Below, one piece after another: positions 35,861 through 44,595 of a DNA stretch of 47,362 bases (the first letter of the stretch is position 1; every line of letters starts with the position of its first letter). Location of the stretch: positions 1 through 47,362 of the forward strand of contig JAFMVE010000047.1 of assembly GCA_025499705.1 (NCBI GenBank), read 5' to 3'. A program made the position numbers and the translations under genes. The stretch is from Carboxylicivirga caseinilyticus (lineage in GTDB: Bacteria > Bacteroidota > Bacteroidia > Bacteroidales > Marinilabiliaceae). The notes under the pieces are model-generated. The model ran no database searches and had not been told where the DNA came from. It saw nothing but the letters and a program-made list of their open reading frames with translations.

Positions 35861-36403
35861 TTAAAATTCGATACATTCCTGGGCCATAACCCCGTTTTTG
35901 TATGGGTGTTTAACATTGTTTATTTCTGAAACCAGATCTGCTTCTGCAATGATTTCAGGTAAGGCATATCTGCCTGTCAAAACCAGGTGACGTTCAGGGA
36001 AACGACTTCTCATCTGTCTTATCAGCTCAATCAATTCATCGGCTGTGATCAATGTCTCTTCAAATTTTTCAGGCAATGACAGGGCAATATTTATTTCGTC
36101 TAACAATATAAAATCATAACCATCAGCCATTACTTTGTGTTTAGCCAGCTCCCATGCCGACTGAACTGTTTCAACAGTATCTTCTTTTGAAACCGTCCAG
36201 GTGCATCCGGCACCAGCCTGGTAGTTTTCAACTCCTAAGCGGTTCATCATGTTTATTTCGCCATAACCCGATTCAGGTGATTTCATAAATTGTATGACAC
36301 AGGCTTTTTTATCATGTCCTAACGTGCGCATAAGCATACCCAGGGCCGAAGTCGTTTTGCCTTTTCCGTTTCCGGTTATTACTATGGTTAATCCTTTGGT
36401 CAT
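35861..36403 (-). CDS. cobO: corrinoid adenosyltransferase (CobO/BtuR type)
   Basis: Transfers the adenosyl group of ATP to cob(I)alamin or cob(I)yrinic acid diamide to make the coenzyme form (EC 2.5.1.17). 180 aa, usual length. P-loop GNGKGKTTSA at 11-20, the block AGAGCTWTVS, Walker B-like DFILLDEINIALS, and LTGRYALPEIIAEADLVSE. It ends with the family's VMAQECIEF (usual '...G(I/V)xAQ.GIE(F/Y)'). Lies inside the B12 uptake operon between the ATPase and binding-protein genes, which fits salvage of imported corrinoid rather than de novo synthesis. Confidence 0.95.
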   Translation of the reverse strand: MTKGLTIVITGNGKGKTTSALGMLMRTLGHDKKACVIQFMKSPESGYGEINMMNRLGVENYQAGAGCTWTVSKEDTVETVQSAWELAKHKVMADGYDFILLDEINIALSLPEKFEETLITADELIELIRQMRSRFPERHLVLTGRYALPEIIAEADLVSEINNVKHPYKNGVMAQECIEF

Positions 36404-36450
36404 TGGATGTGTGATGTTTTGATGTGTGATGTAAATCTGGATTTCTAAAA

Positions 36451-36519
36451 GTCTAATGGTCTAACAGTCTATTGTCTAATGGTCTAACAGTCTATTGTCT
36501 AACCGTCTATCAGTCTTCT
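36451..36519. repeat. 23-nt tandem repeat overlapping the end of btuD
   Basis: Two identical units GTCTAATGGTCTAACAGTCTATT (36451-36473 and 36474-36496; the motif is longer than needed here, key parts GTCTAATGG and AACAGTCTATT) and a third diverged unit (36497-36519). The last two units encode the final residues of the ATPase and its stop codon. Near-repeats GATGTGTGATGT lie just beyond it at 36408-36433. Confidence 0.8.
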
Positions 36520-37315
36520 TCTTACTTTGATAATGAAAGATCAGGTGTGGTTTCATATCTTCGGAGCAAACCCATTCGGCATTCACCCTGAATACTTCTT
36601 TTAAAAGTGCCGGCGATAACACTTCGGTTGGAGTACCATTGGCCACAATTTTACCCTCATCCATTACCATCACATGGTCGGTGAATTCACTCACCTGATT
36701 CAGGTCGTGCAATACGGTAACAACCGTTTTGTTTTGAGTGTCGGCAATCTCACGCAACAGTTTCAATACTTCAATCTGGTGATAAACATCGAGCTGCGAT
36801 ACCGGCTCATCCAGAAACATAATAGGTGTATCCTGTGCCAGTGCACGTGCTATGATGGTACGCTGACGTTCACCACCACTAAGGGTTATTACTGAACGAT
36901 GACGGAGGTTTTCGATATCAGTAAGCTGAAGCGCTTCCTTAACTTTTTGTTTGTCTTCCTTGCTTGGTCCGGTAATACCCGAATAATACGGGTAACGACC
37001 CATCATCACTACTTCTTCAACCGTAAAGTCAAATTCAAGCAAGGTGTTTTGAGGAACATAACTGAAATAATGTGCTTTGTTTTCAATTTCCTCCGGTAGG
37101 AAAATCTTACCAGATGATGGCTTTTTGATTTGCAGCAGCGATTGTAATAAGGTGGTTTTGCCCGATCCGTTGCATCCGGCTATACTGTAAAAACAACCTT
37201 TGTAAAGCTCGTGCGATACGGTATCCAAAATTTTTTCATTACCCACTTTGTAGCTCAGATCTTCGAAAGCTAGCACGATGGAGCGTTTTTGTAATTCCTT
37301 CTTTACTTTAAACAT
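36476..37315 (-). CDS. btuD: cobalamin ABC transporter ATP-binding protein
   Basis: 279-aa ATPase of the FecE/BtuD group that powers B12 import. Walker A GCNGSGKTT near 48, Q-loop YVPQNT, signature LSGGERQR, Walker B IMFLDEPVSQLD and the switch His in VVTVLHDLNQ. The normal domain ends near residue 262. The last residues (DRRLDNRLLDH) are encoded by a 23-nt tandem repeat that appears to have replaced the original end. The ATG overlaps the btuC stop by 8 nt. A 72-nt repeat-bearing gap separates it from cobO. Confidence 0.93.
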   Translation of the reverse strand: MFKVKKELQKRSIVLAFEDLSYKVGNEKILDTVSHELYKGCFYSIAGCNGSGKTTLLQSLLQIKKPSSGKIFLPEEIENKAHYFSYVPQNTLLEFDFTVEEVVMMGRYPYYSGITGPSKEDKQKVKEALQLTDIENLRHRSVITLSGGERQRTIIARALAQDTPIMFLDEPVSQLDVYHQIEVLKLLREIADTQNKTVVTVLHDLNQVSEFTDHVMVMDEGKIVANGTPTEVLSPALLKEVFRVNAEWVCSEDMKPHLIFHYQSKKKTDRRLDNRLLDH

Positions 37316-38312
37316 GGCGACGGCTTTTTTTGATTAGAATAAAGAAGAAATAAGGAGCTCCGAACAAAGCGGTTATGCTGCCAACAGGTAATTCGCCCGG
37401 TTGAACAAGCGTGCGGGCCAGGGTATCAGCTATAATCAGAAAAACACCACCCCATAAGGCAGATAATGGTAGTAATCGTCGGTTGTCGGCACCAATTAAG
37501 AAGCGCACCATATGCGGTACAATCAATCCTACAAAACCGATTACGCCACTGTACGACACCACAATGGAAACTGACAAAGCAGAAATAAGCAGGATGATGG
37601 CCACTTTTTGTTTAACATTGATTCCTAATGAATGGGCTGTTTCGTTTCCCATGGCCAGTAAATTCAGGTCTTTACAGTATCTGAAAAGCATCACCAGCGA
37701 AAAAAGTACCACCGGACAAACGATATAAATTTGTTTCCAGCTTATGGCATTAAATCCGCCCAGCATCCAAAAATAGATGCTTTCCATTTGTTCGCGATTA
37801 ATCACCAGTAACAACGAAACAACGGCACCCAGCATTAAACTCATGGCAATACCGGCCAGTAACAAGGTGTTTTGTTCCGACTGTTTTAGGTTAAAGGCAA
37901 ACCAGTAAACAATGGCCAGTGCAGATGCTGAACCCAGAAATGCAAAGAAAGGAATGCTGAACATGCCGGCCTGAAGTCCCAGAACAATGGCAATGGCTGC
38001 ACCTACTGAAGCTCCGGATGAGATGCCCAGAACATAAGGATCGGACATGGGGTTGCGAAATACTGATTGAAAAGCACCACCGGAAGCGGATAAGGCCATT
38101 CCCGCAAGTAATGCCATTGCAATACGTGGCATTCTTATTTGTAATACAATCTGCCCAATTCCGGCATCAGCCTCGTTAGGGTTGAAAAAGCTCATCCAAA
38201 GCTGCGATAAAGAAACATTAGACGGCCCCAGGGTTAATGCTATAAAAGAAAGTAGCACTAACACCACCAGTGTTAGTGCTACTATCCATTTATATTTGGC
38301 AGATGTAATCAT
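37308..38312 (-). CDS. btuC: cobalamin ABC transporter permease (FecCD family)
   Basis: 334 aa with about ten membrane helices, the typical size and layout of BtuC/FecCD. Recognisable blocks are LQIRMPRIAMALLAGMALSA and GGAFQSVFRNPMSDPYVLG (the conserved G-x-x-x-Q-x-x-x-R-N-P-L-A-x-P-x-x-L-G motif), GLIVPHMVRFLIGADNRRLLP (coupling helix region facing the ATPase) and LPVGSITALFGAPYFFFIL near the end. Second gene of the operon: 9 nt after btuB and overlapping btuD by 8 nt. Confidence 0.95.
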   Translation of the reverse strand: MITSAKYKWIVALTLVVLVLLSFIALTLGPSNVSLSQLWMSFFNPNEADAGIGQIVLQIRMPRIAMALLAGMALSASGGAFQSVFRNPMSDPYVLGISSGASVGAAIAIVLGLQAGMFSIPFFAFLGSASALAIVYWFAFNLKQSEQNTLLLAGIAMSLMLGAVVSLLLVINREQMESIYFWMLGGFNAISWKQIYIVCPVVLFSLVMLFRYCKDLNLLAMGNETAHSLGINVKQKVAIILLISALSVSIVVSYSGVIGFVGLIVPHMVRFLIGADNRRLLPLSALWGGVFLIIADTLARTLVQPGELPVGSITALFGAPYFFFILIKKSRRHV

Positions 38313-38321
38313 GCAATGAAA

Positions 38322-40235
38322 TTAGTTTAAACTCAATTGAATGCCAAGTAAAAAATATCTGCCTGGCATTGGGTAGTATTGTCGGGTCTGATAATTTGTA
38401 TCCCAGATATTATTGATTTTAAAGGTCAGTGCAGTTTCTACCTGTCCATCGAATCGTTTTTCGAATGACAGATTACCAATGTTATACTTTGGCATTAAAG
38501 TAGAATTGCTGGCTGATGTATATCGTTCGTCGACAAAACTGTGAGCGTAAATTAAGCGCAAACCTCTATATTCTCCAAATACGGCAGCAGCTGTTTTTGA
38601 TTTAGGAACATAAGGCAGCAGATTTTCCGTGTCAGGATCAACGGCATCCTGGTTGGTATAATTAATGTTGCAACCAATGCTGGCTTTGTTGATTTTGGTG
38701 TTTATACCGGCATGTATTTCCAGTCCCTGAATCTCTGCTTTATCCTGATTAAATACCGTCCAGGTGCCGTCTTCAAGTTGTCCCCAGCTAATCCATTTTT
38801 CAAGGCTGTTTTTAAACCAGGTAGCCTGCACCTGAAATTCGGTTGAAGCAACAGTTTGCTCATAATGCAGACCGGCCTCATAGTTAAATCCGGTTTCGGC
38901 TTCCAGATTTGGGTTTCCAACCTGAGTTCCCCCCGACCAATATAAATCGTTGAAGGTTGGTATACGATAGCTGGTTCCGGCTTTTGCTTTGGCTGATAAT
39001 CCGCCCACTATTTTTTGTGTCAGACCAATATTGCCAGTGATGGTGAAATCGCTGTCACCGGCTTTTTCGCCACGTCCGTTTAAAGTCACAAAGGTTCCGC
39101 TTTTTTTGTTCTTAATACCAAACGAAGTAAATGTGGCAAAACGATTGCGACCTTTTTCGCCTTCGTAAGAGCTCGATTCAGCTTTTTCGTAGGTGTAATT
39201 CAGTCCTAAATTCCACTTTAACCAGGGGGTGAAGTTAAGATCCAACTCCGCCTCGTTGATAGAAGAAAGTCCTGTTGTTTTGGTGGTATCAGAAGTAGAT
39301 GGTTTTTGATAATTGGTTTCGGTAGAGAATAAAGCTGTTCGAACGGTAACAACTCCATTTTTAAGGGGTGCTTTCCATTCTGCTGCTCCACGTATAGCCT
39401 GGTCGCGTTGTTCGGCATCCGAAGTTTTTCCTCTTGCCATGTCGCGTACTGTTGGAGCAATTTGCTTATCCACATCCTGGTACCATAAATGTATGCTGAT
39501 GTTTTGTCCGTTCTTCAATCGAAAATGATTGTTCGACATCACTCCAAACTGATGCATATTGGCATTAGGCAGGTCTTTATCCACGGTAGTTGTTACCCCT
39601 GAAGAAGTGTAATCTCCGGTAAACGGAAAGTCGTTATCGGCCTGCTGATAATAAGTGCGTAAAACACCGCTGTAATTTTTGTTTCCGTACTGAATACCTG
39701 AAGCTCCGTTGAATCGTCCAAAACTACCGGCATTGATGGTCATAAACGATTTTTTGGCTTCATTGTAACGGGCTTTGTTATTAAGATAAATAACACCGCC
39801 AACGGCTCCACTTCCAAAAAGGGCAGAGTTTCCACCCATCTCCATTTTAATATCATCGGAAAACAGTAGGGGAAGGGTTGATATGTCGGTGCCGCCATTG
39901 GCGATGCTTTGTAAGTTAAAACCATTCCATAGGATAGGGGTTCGGTTGCTTCCAGCACCCCGTGCATTAATACTGGATGATCCTGTTCCGTAAGCATCAA
40001 TGTTCATGGGAGAAAGGAATTGTAAAACTTCATCCATGCCCAGTGTTGATCTTTGCATTAAAAGTTGTTGATTAGGCTGATAAACAGTGCTGCCAGCATT
40101 GAAATTGCTCAAACGGTTTTCGGTGATGTTCACCTCAGTTATCACAATTAATGTGTCGGTTGATTGGGCAACTGGCTTCAAAAATGCCATGCCTGATAAA
40201 AAGCCACCAATAAGGAGACGTTTTAAATAATTCAT
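38322..40235 (-). CDS. btuB: TonB-dependent outer membrane cobalamin receptor
   Basis: 637-aa outer membrane beta-barrel with plug that takes up vitamin B12 with energy from TonB. Signal peptide ends LKPVAQS. The plug (about 40-150) has NIDAYGTGSSSINARGAG and GNSALFGSGAVGGVIYLNN, the usual end of the plug. The barrel strands run to the C-terminal YFLLGIQLSLN. There is no N-terminal carboxypeptidase-like (DUF4480) extension, so it is not a SusC type. First gene after the cobalamin riboswitch, which makes B12 the likely substrate. Confidence 0.93.
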   Translation of the reverse strand: MNYLKRLLIGGFLSGMAFLKPVAQSTDTLIVITEVNITENRLSNFNAGSTVYQPNQQLLMQRSTLGMDEVLQFLSPMNIDAYGTGSSSINARGAGSNRTPILWNGFNLQSIANGGTDISTLPLLFSDDIKMEMGGNSALFGSGAVGGVIYLNNKARYNEAKKSFMTINAGSFGRFNGASGIQYGNKNYSGVLRTYYQQADNDFPFTGDYTSSGVTTTVDKDLPNANMHQFGVMSNNHFRLKNGQNISIHLWYQDVDKQIAPTVRDMARGKTSDAEQRDQAIRGAAEWKAPLKNGVVTVRTALFSTETNYQKPSTSDTTKTTGLSSINEAELDLNFTPWLKWNLGLNYTYEKAESSSYEGEKGRNRFATFTSFGIKNKKSGTFVTLNGRGEKAGDSDFTITGNIGLTQKIVGGLSAKAKAGTSYRIPTFNDLYWSGGTQVGNPNLEAETGFNYEAGLHYEQTVASTEFQVQATWFKNSLEKWISWGQLEDGTWTVFNQDKAEIQGLEIHAGINTKINKASIGCNINYTNQDAVDPDTENLLPYVPKSKTAAAVFGEYRGLRLIYAHSFVDERYTSASNSTLMPKYNIGNLSFEKRFDGQVETALTFKINNIWDTNYQTRQYYPMPGRYFLLGIQLSLN

Positions 40236-40361
40236 TTTACAAATAATTTATTCAATGGTTAAACTATTTGTAGCAGTTAGGAAAATGGAGAAGATAGATA
40301 GATTTGTCTAGAATTACCTGTCTGTCTCTTCGCTTTTACTCCCGAAAGCTACGATACCTTT

Positions 40362-40532
40362 GACTATGGCAGGTCTTCTGACTCACTCCTGAAAGACGCC
40401 TTCCCAATCGCGTGAAACGATCAGTGGCAAGTAGTGCCTTTCATCAAAATGGAGTTTACAGCAGCGGGTACTGTTCAGGATTTTCACCTGATTCCCTTTC
40501 AATCCGATTTGAATGACCGGATTTACCGTAAT
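40362..40532 (-). ncRNA. cobalamin (B12) riboswitch
   Basis: In the 5' leader of btuB on the minus strand. Conserved pieces appear in order: GGGAATCAGGTGAAAATCC and GAACAGTACCCGCTGCTGTA near 40503-40458, the B12 box TGCCACTG (40429-40422), TGGGAAGGCG (40409-40400) and GTCAGAAGACCTGCC near 40382-40368. Binding of adenosylcobalamin should shut the btuB-btuC-btuD-cobO-btuF operon. It ends about 130 nt before the btuB ATG; no clear terminator is seen in that stretch, so control may be at translation. Confidence 0.95.
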
Positions 40533-40538
40533 CGGTCG

Positions 40539-40568
40539 CAAAGGTAGAAAAGATTTTTAATGCGCAAA
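40539..40568 (-). promoter_or_regulatory. promoter of the btu operon
   Basis: On the minus strand TTTG (40568-40565), 18 nt, then TACCTTTGC (40546-40538): a good match to the phylum consensus. The start of transcription would be near 40533, right at the first paired base of the cobalamin riboswitch. Confidence 0.65.
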
Positions 40569-40752
40569 CTTAAAATATAAGTGTGTGGTATATTTTATAA
40601 AATTATCAGGCTATAATAAATGTGAAGGATTTGTTATTACTGATTCATCACTAATCTATTAACCAACTTCAATTGCGTCCTAAATAATATTTGATAATGA
40701 AAGAAAGCTACTGTGTATAACAGGCCTCAGTTGGCGAGCAAAAAAACAAGGT

Positions 40753-40905
40753 TGAATTGACGATTAAAAATCGTTTACTGTTTGAGTTGAGCGTAGTCAA
40801 CGAGTTTAAACGATTTCAGTCAATTGACCGTAGTTTTTTTAGTGAGACAGGTGTAGCCTTGATTTTCTTTGCTTCGTTTCTTGCATCAAGGCAAGAAATG
40901 AAGTC
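40753..40905. repeat. fold-back repeats upstream of the secreted GH43 gene
   Basis: The 40569-41077 spacer has no gene. Arms GAATTGACGATT...AAATCGTTTA (40754-40777) and TAAACGATTTCAGTCAATTGAC (40807-40828) form a bulged inverted repeat around a GTTGAGCGTAGTCAAC hairpin. Next to it, CTTCGTTTCTTGC and GCAAGAAATGAAG (near 40880-40905) form a nearly perfect 13-bp stem. A related GTTTGAGCGTAAGAAACGAG piece lies at 23445. These look like interspersed non-coding repeats; nothing else is visible in the spacer. Confidence 0.5.
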
Positions 40906-41077
40906 GGGTTTGGGCGAAGCGCCAATTTGAAAAATAATTAGGACAGAATTGAACCAACTTCAAGAAAAAGTTTTGGATTATTTATGGAAATTAATGTAAG
41001 TTGGTAATCTCAAATATGAAAAAACCAAACGACCTCATTGAATCAATTTTAAAAGTTTAATTAAATCCAAATTAGCA

Positions 41078-42883
41078 ATGAACCGGATAAAGAATGCCTT
41101 ACGTTTAGCCTTACTGTTTGTTAGTTCACTTGTATATGCTCAGGATCCGATACCTCAAACCTATTGTAATCCGCTTGATATTGATTACACTTACATGATT
41201 TATAACTCCGCCTGGAATATTTCTTATCGTTCGGGAGCTGATCCGGCAGTGGTTGAGTTCAGAGGTGAATACTATATGTTTGTAACGCGTTCGTTTGGTT
41301 ACTGGCATTCAACTGATTTGGTTAACTGGGATTTTATTCGTCCGCAGCAATGGTTTTTTGAAGGTTCCAATGCACCTACGGCATTTAATTATAAAGATTC
41401 TGTTATTTATTTTGCCGGTGATCCTGCTGGTTACGGAAGCATTCTTTATACCGATGATCCTAAATCCGGCAAATGGTCTTCTGTAGCATCCATTTCAAAT
41501 AATATACAGGATTCAGAGCTTTTTATTGATGATGATGGAAAAACCTATTTGTATTGGGGATCATCAAATGTTCATCCTATTAAAGTAAAACAGCTGAATA
41601 AAGATGACCGAATGCTTCAGATTGGTGAACCAAAGGACCTGATTAATCTTAATGAAGAAGAGCATGGATGGGAACGCTTCGGTGAGAATAACTTTCATCC
41701 AACCATCAAAGAAGGTTATATGGAAGGTGCCTCCATGACCAAGTATAACGGCAAGTATTATCTTCAGTATGCTGCGCCCGGCACTCAGTTTAATGTATAT
41801 GCCGATGGTGCCTATATTGGAGATTCGCCAGAAGGACCCTTTACCTACATGGAAGGCAATCCGGTGAGTTTTAAACCCGGTGGATTCACCAATGGTGCCG
41901 GTCATGGAATGACCGTAAAAGCTACTGATAACCAATACTGGCATTTTGCAACCATGGCATTAGCATCCAATTCTCACTGGGAGCGTCGTTTGTGTATGTT
42001 TCCAACTTATTTTGATGCGGAAGGTATCATGCATTGCAACACTCATTATGGCGATTATCCGCGCTTTAGTCCCGATCATCCAACAAAAGCCGGACAACAT
42101 TGTGGCTGGATGCTATTATCGTACAAAGGTAAAACCACCGTATCAAGTTCGGCTTTACAGATAAAGAAAAGTACAGCTGATGATGGCGAATTTGATATTG
42201 AGGAAATGAAAGTGGAACATACGCCAGATGGCAAAATCATTTCAAAGGTATTAACTGACGAGAGTCCTAAATCCTTTTGGGTAGCTGGCTCCAATGATGC
42301 CAACCAATGGGTAGAGATAGAAATGAACCAAATTGGAAATGTATATGCTTTGCAGCTCAATTATCACGATCATGAATCAGGTATTTATACTCGTGTTGAC
42401 GGTTTACGTCATCGTTATATAATTGAAGCCTCGTTAGATGGTGCTAATTGGCAGACCATTGTAGATAAAAGCAATAGTTTTAAAGATACACCCAATGCAT
42501 ATATAACGCTGAAACAACCTGTAAGAGCTAAATATATACGGTATAAAAACATTGAGGTGCCGGGTAAGAATCTGGCCATGTCGGAGATACGTGTTTTTGG
42601 TTTAGGTGAAGGTAAAAAGCCGACCAAAGTATCCAACTTTACAATCAGCCGTGAGGCAGACAGGAGAGAAGCCGTAATGTCGTGGAATGCTGTAAAGGGG
42701 GCTCAGGGATATAATATACGTTGGGGAATAGCACCTGATAAGTTGTATCACTCATGGTTGGTTTATGATCAGGCAGAACTTAAAATACCTTCGCTGGATA
42801 AAGCAACCGGTTATTATTTTTCAATTGAAGCTTTTAACGAAAATGGTATCTCAGTTTCAACAAAACCTGTTATGGTAAAATAG
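41078..42883 (+). CDS. secreted GH43-F5/8C-Fn3 multidomain glycosidase
   Basis: 601 aa. Signal peptide (MNRIKNALRLALLFVSSLVYAQ). A GH43-type five-bladed propeller covers about 25-370, with GADPAVVE (Asp55, base), QDSELFIDDDG and YMEGASMTKYNG (acid Glu). A discoidin/F5-8 type C carbohydrate-binding domain follows (about 380-510; VAGSNDANQWVEIE, YIRYKNIEVPG), then a fibronectin type III module (520-601; YNIRWGIAPDK). It likely trims arabinose- or xylose-containing polysaccharide outside the cytoplasm. Single gene on the plus strand with no SusC/SusD or regulator nearby. Sub-activity cannot be told. Confidence 0.88.
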   Translation: MNRIKNALRLALLFVSSLVYAQDPIPQTYCNPLDIDYTYMIYNSAWNISYRSGADPAVVEFRGEYYMFVTRSFGYWHSTDLVNWDFIRPQQWFFEGSNAPTAFNYKDSVIYFAGDPAGYGSILYTDDPKSGKWSSVASISNNIQDSELFIDDDGKTYLYWGSSNVHPIKVKQLNKDDRMLQIGEPKDLINLNEEEHGWERFGENNFHPTIKEGYMEGASMTKYNGKYYLQYAAPGTQFNVYADGAYIGDSPEGPFTYMEGNPVSFKPGGFTNGAGHGMTVKATDNQYWHFATMALASNSHWERRLCMFPTYFDAEGIMHCNTHYGDYPRFSPDHPTKAGQHCGWMLLSYKGKTTVSSSALQIKKSTADDGEFDIEEMKVEHTPDGKIISKVLTDESPKSFWVAGSNDANQWVEIEMNQIGNVYALQLNYHDHESGIYTRVDGLRHRYIIEASLDGANWQTIVDKSNSFKDTPNAYITLKQPVRAKYIRYKNIEVPGKNLAMSEIRVFGLGEGKKPTKVSNFTISREADRREAVMSWNAVKGAQGYNIRWGIAPDKLYHSWLVYDQAELKIPSLDKATGYYFSIEAFNENGISVSTKPVMVK

Positions 42884-43281
42884 TGTTTTATCGTATAAAG
42901 AAAATATATTGTAAAGTTATCGAATTGTTCTGGCCTGATTTTTGTGTTAAGAATGGTTAATTAATTAGATGTAATATTAAAAATAACAGATCATCCAAAA
43001 GTGGTTGGTTTAAATGAATAATCTATCAATTAGTTTTGAACTTAGTCGGTTTGTAGCATAATGATTAATAAGAATATATCTTCAAAAATTAATCAAAATT
43101 GACCTGACGTAGTGTTTGTTAATGATTTGATTTATAATCTATCATAGATAAATTAAATCATGAAAATTATTGGATTATCACCATTAGTTTAGGTTCAAGA
43201 TTAATACAAGTCGGTTAATTAGTTAAAGAAATAATTATATTTAAAATTATAAACATAAAATACAACCTAGCATAATATATT
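42884..43281. other. A+T-rich spacer, nothing recognised
   Basis: About 400 nt between the secreted GH43 gene and the next plus-strand gene. Very A+T-rich, with no frame worth calling, no clear promoter of the phylum type and no strong hairpin. It probably holds the promoter of the gene group that starts at 43282. Confidence 0.5.
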
Positions 43282-43950
43282 ATGAAGAAATTTCCATTAT
43301 TAATCCTGCTAATGTTTGTTGCCACAAATATGTTTGGCCAGACTTCGAAATTGGAAGAAAATGCATTGTACAATAAGTTTATGTCTAAAGAATTATCAAA
43401 GGAGATGTATTCTTCTTTTGCTGTGCGATGGAATAAAATTATTGACGACTTCAAAGAGTATCCCGAACTACCGTTAGATGAAGACAGTGTGGTTCATTAT
43501 ACATATGTAAGTGATTTCCCTGGTGTCAATAAAGATCATTTGTTCAACCAGTCGATGGAGTTTCTGGCCGTTAAGTTTGGCCTTTATCCTTCATTCATGT
43601 ATGCGAACAAGGAGGATGGACGAATCATTTTTGATAATAGCTTTGAATTAATCGACAACTATACAGGTTTTTATACAGGTATCATCACTATTATTGATGA
43701 GAAGATTGTATTTGAATTTATCAACTTGTCGTATCAGGCCTTTTTTAAGGGGCATTATTCCGGAAATGTTTGGGTTGAGGATAAGACGGTTAACACCGGC
43801 ATTGACACAGCTTATCCGGTTATTTTAAAGGATCCTGCGCATTGGAGGTTATATCTGACTTTATTTGAAAAAACAAACAGTCAGATATTGACTCAGATAA
43901 ATAGTTTCAGAAGTTTTCATACCAGCTATCCACTAAAACGAAAATTATAG
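43282..43950 (+). CDS. exported protein of unknown function, 222 aa
   Basis: Signal peptide MKKFPLLILLMFVATNMFGQ. The mature part has a central alpha/beta pattern (VVHYTYVSDFPGVNKDHLFNQ, then FIIFDNSFELID-like strands, then a hydrophobic strand IITIIDEKIVFEFINLSY), which is reminiscent of DUF4468-type TBP-like domains but without a firm match. Ends basic (PLKRKL). It precedes a beta-barrel gene by 36 nt, and the two are likely co-transcribed. Function unknown. Confidence 0.7.
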   Translation: MKKFPLLILLMFVATNMFGQTSKLEENALYNKFMSKELSKEMYSSFAVRWNKIIDDFKEYPELPLDEDSVVHYTYVSDFPGVNKDHLFNQSMEFLAVKFGLYPSFMYANKEDGRIIFDNSFELIDNYTGFYTGIITIIDEKIVFEFINLSYQAFFKGHYSGNVWVEDKTVNTGIDTAYPVILKDPAHWRLYLTLFEKTNSQILTQINSFRSFHTSYPLKRKL

Positions 43951-43986
43951 CTATCAGAAGTAAAAACCTATCCTAAACCCTTATTA

Positions 43987-44592
43987 ATGAAAAAAACAAT
44001 TGTACTATTTGTATTGCTATATTCAGTAAATACTTATTTGCATGCTCAATCATCCGATTCTGAGGTGACCAAATTTAAACTTGGTTTATCTTATTCATCG
44101 TTTGGCAGTAATGATGTGTTTCGTTTTAATGAATTGATAGGAGCTGCCAGTTATGACGGAGATAATTTCTATAACATCGGGTTGATATTTAGTAAGCCAT
44201 TGAATTCTTGGCTTGAAATGGAAACAGGACTGGAATACTCGCAACAAAGTATTTTAATTACACCTGCTTACGATCCGCAAAATGAAATAAAACCCTACAA
44301 TGAGGATTTTGGACTGATTGAAATTCCGGTACTTTTGAAACTGCGCTTTTTAAAGTATTTGTTTATTAATGGAGGAGCATTAATCAGTTTTGATACCAAC
44401 GCTACAATGTCGGTTGACAGTCAGAATGGTTTAGGAGGAGTAATGGGAGTTGGTGCACAATACGATTTTAAATGTGGCGCCGCTGTCTTTGTTAATCCTT
44501 ACTTTAAACTTCGTGCATTGATAGGTACCGAAAGGTATCAACAACATGTAGCGGAATCAGGCACACGAATTGGGTTTACTTATAACTTTTAA
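43987..44592 (+). CDS. small outer membrane beta-barrel protein
   Basis: 201 aa with a signal peptide (MKKTIVLFVLLYSVNTYLHAQ). Amphipathic strand pairs of a PorT-like/OMP_b-brl barrel follow: FKLGLSYSSFG, YNIGLIFSKPL, LEMETGLEYSQQSI, LIEIPVLLKLRFLKYLFINGG, and a final strand TRIGFTYNF with the C-terminal aromatic residue expected of outer membrane barrels. Followed 3 nt later by the GIDE-domain gene. No transported substrate can be named. Confidence 0.85.
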   Translation: MKKTIVLFVLLYSVNTYLHAQSSDSEVTKFKLGLSYSSFGSNDVFRFNELIGAASYDGDNFYNIGLIFSKPLNSWLEMETGLEYSQQSILITPAYDPQNEIKPYNEDFGLIEIPVLLKLRFLKYLFINGGALISFDTNATMSVDSQNGLGGVMGVGAQYDFKCGAAVFVNPYFKLRALIGTERYQQHVAESGTRIGFTYNF

Positions 44593-44595
44593 AAT

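Noticed and set aside
41078-42883. A full polysaccharide utilisation locus around the secreted GH43
   Set aside because: There is no SusC/SusD pair, sensor regulator or other glycosidase adjacent. The gene stands alone.
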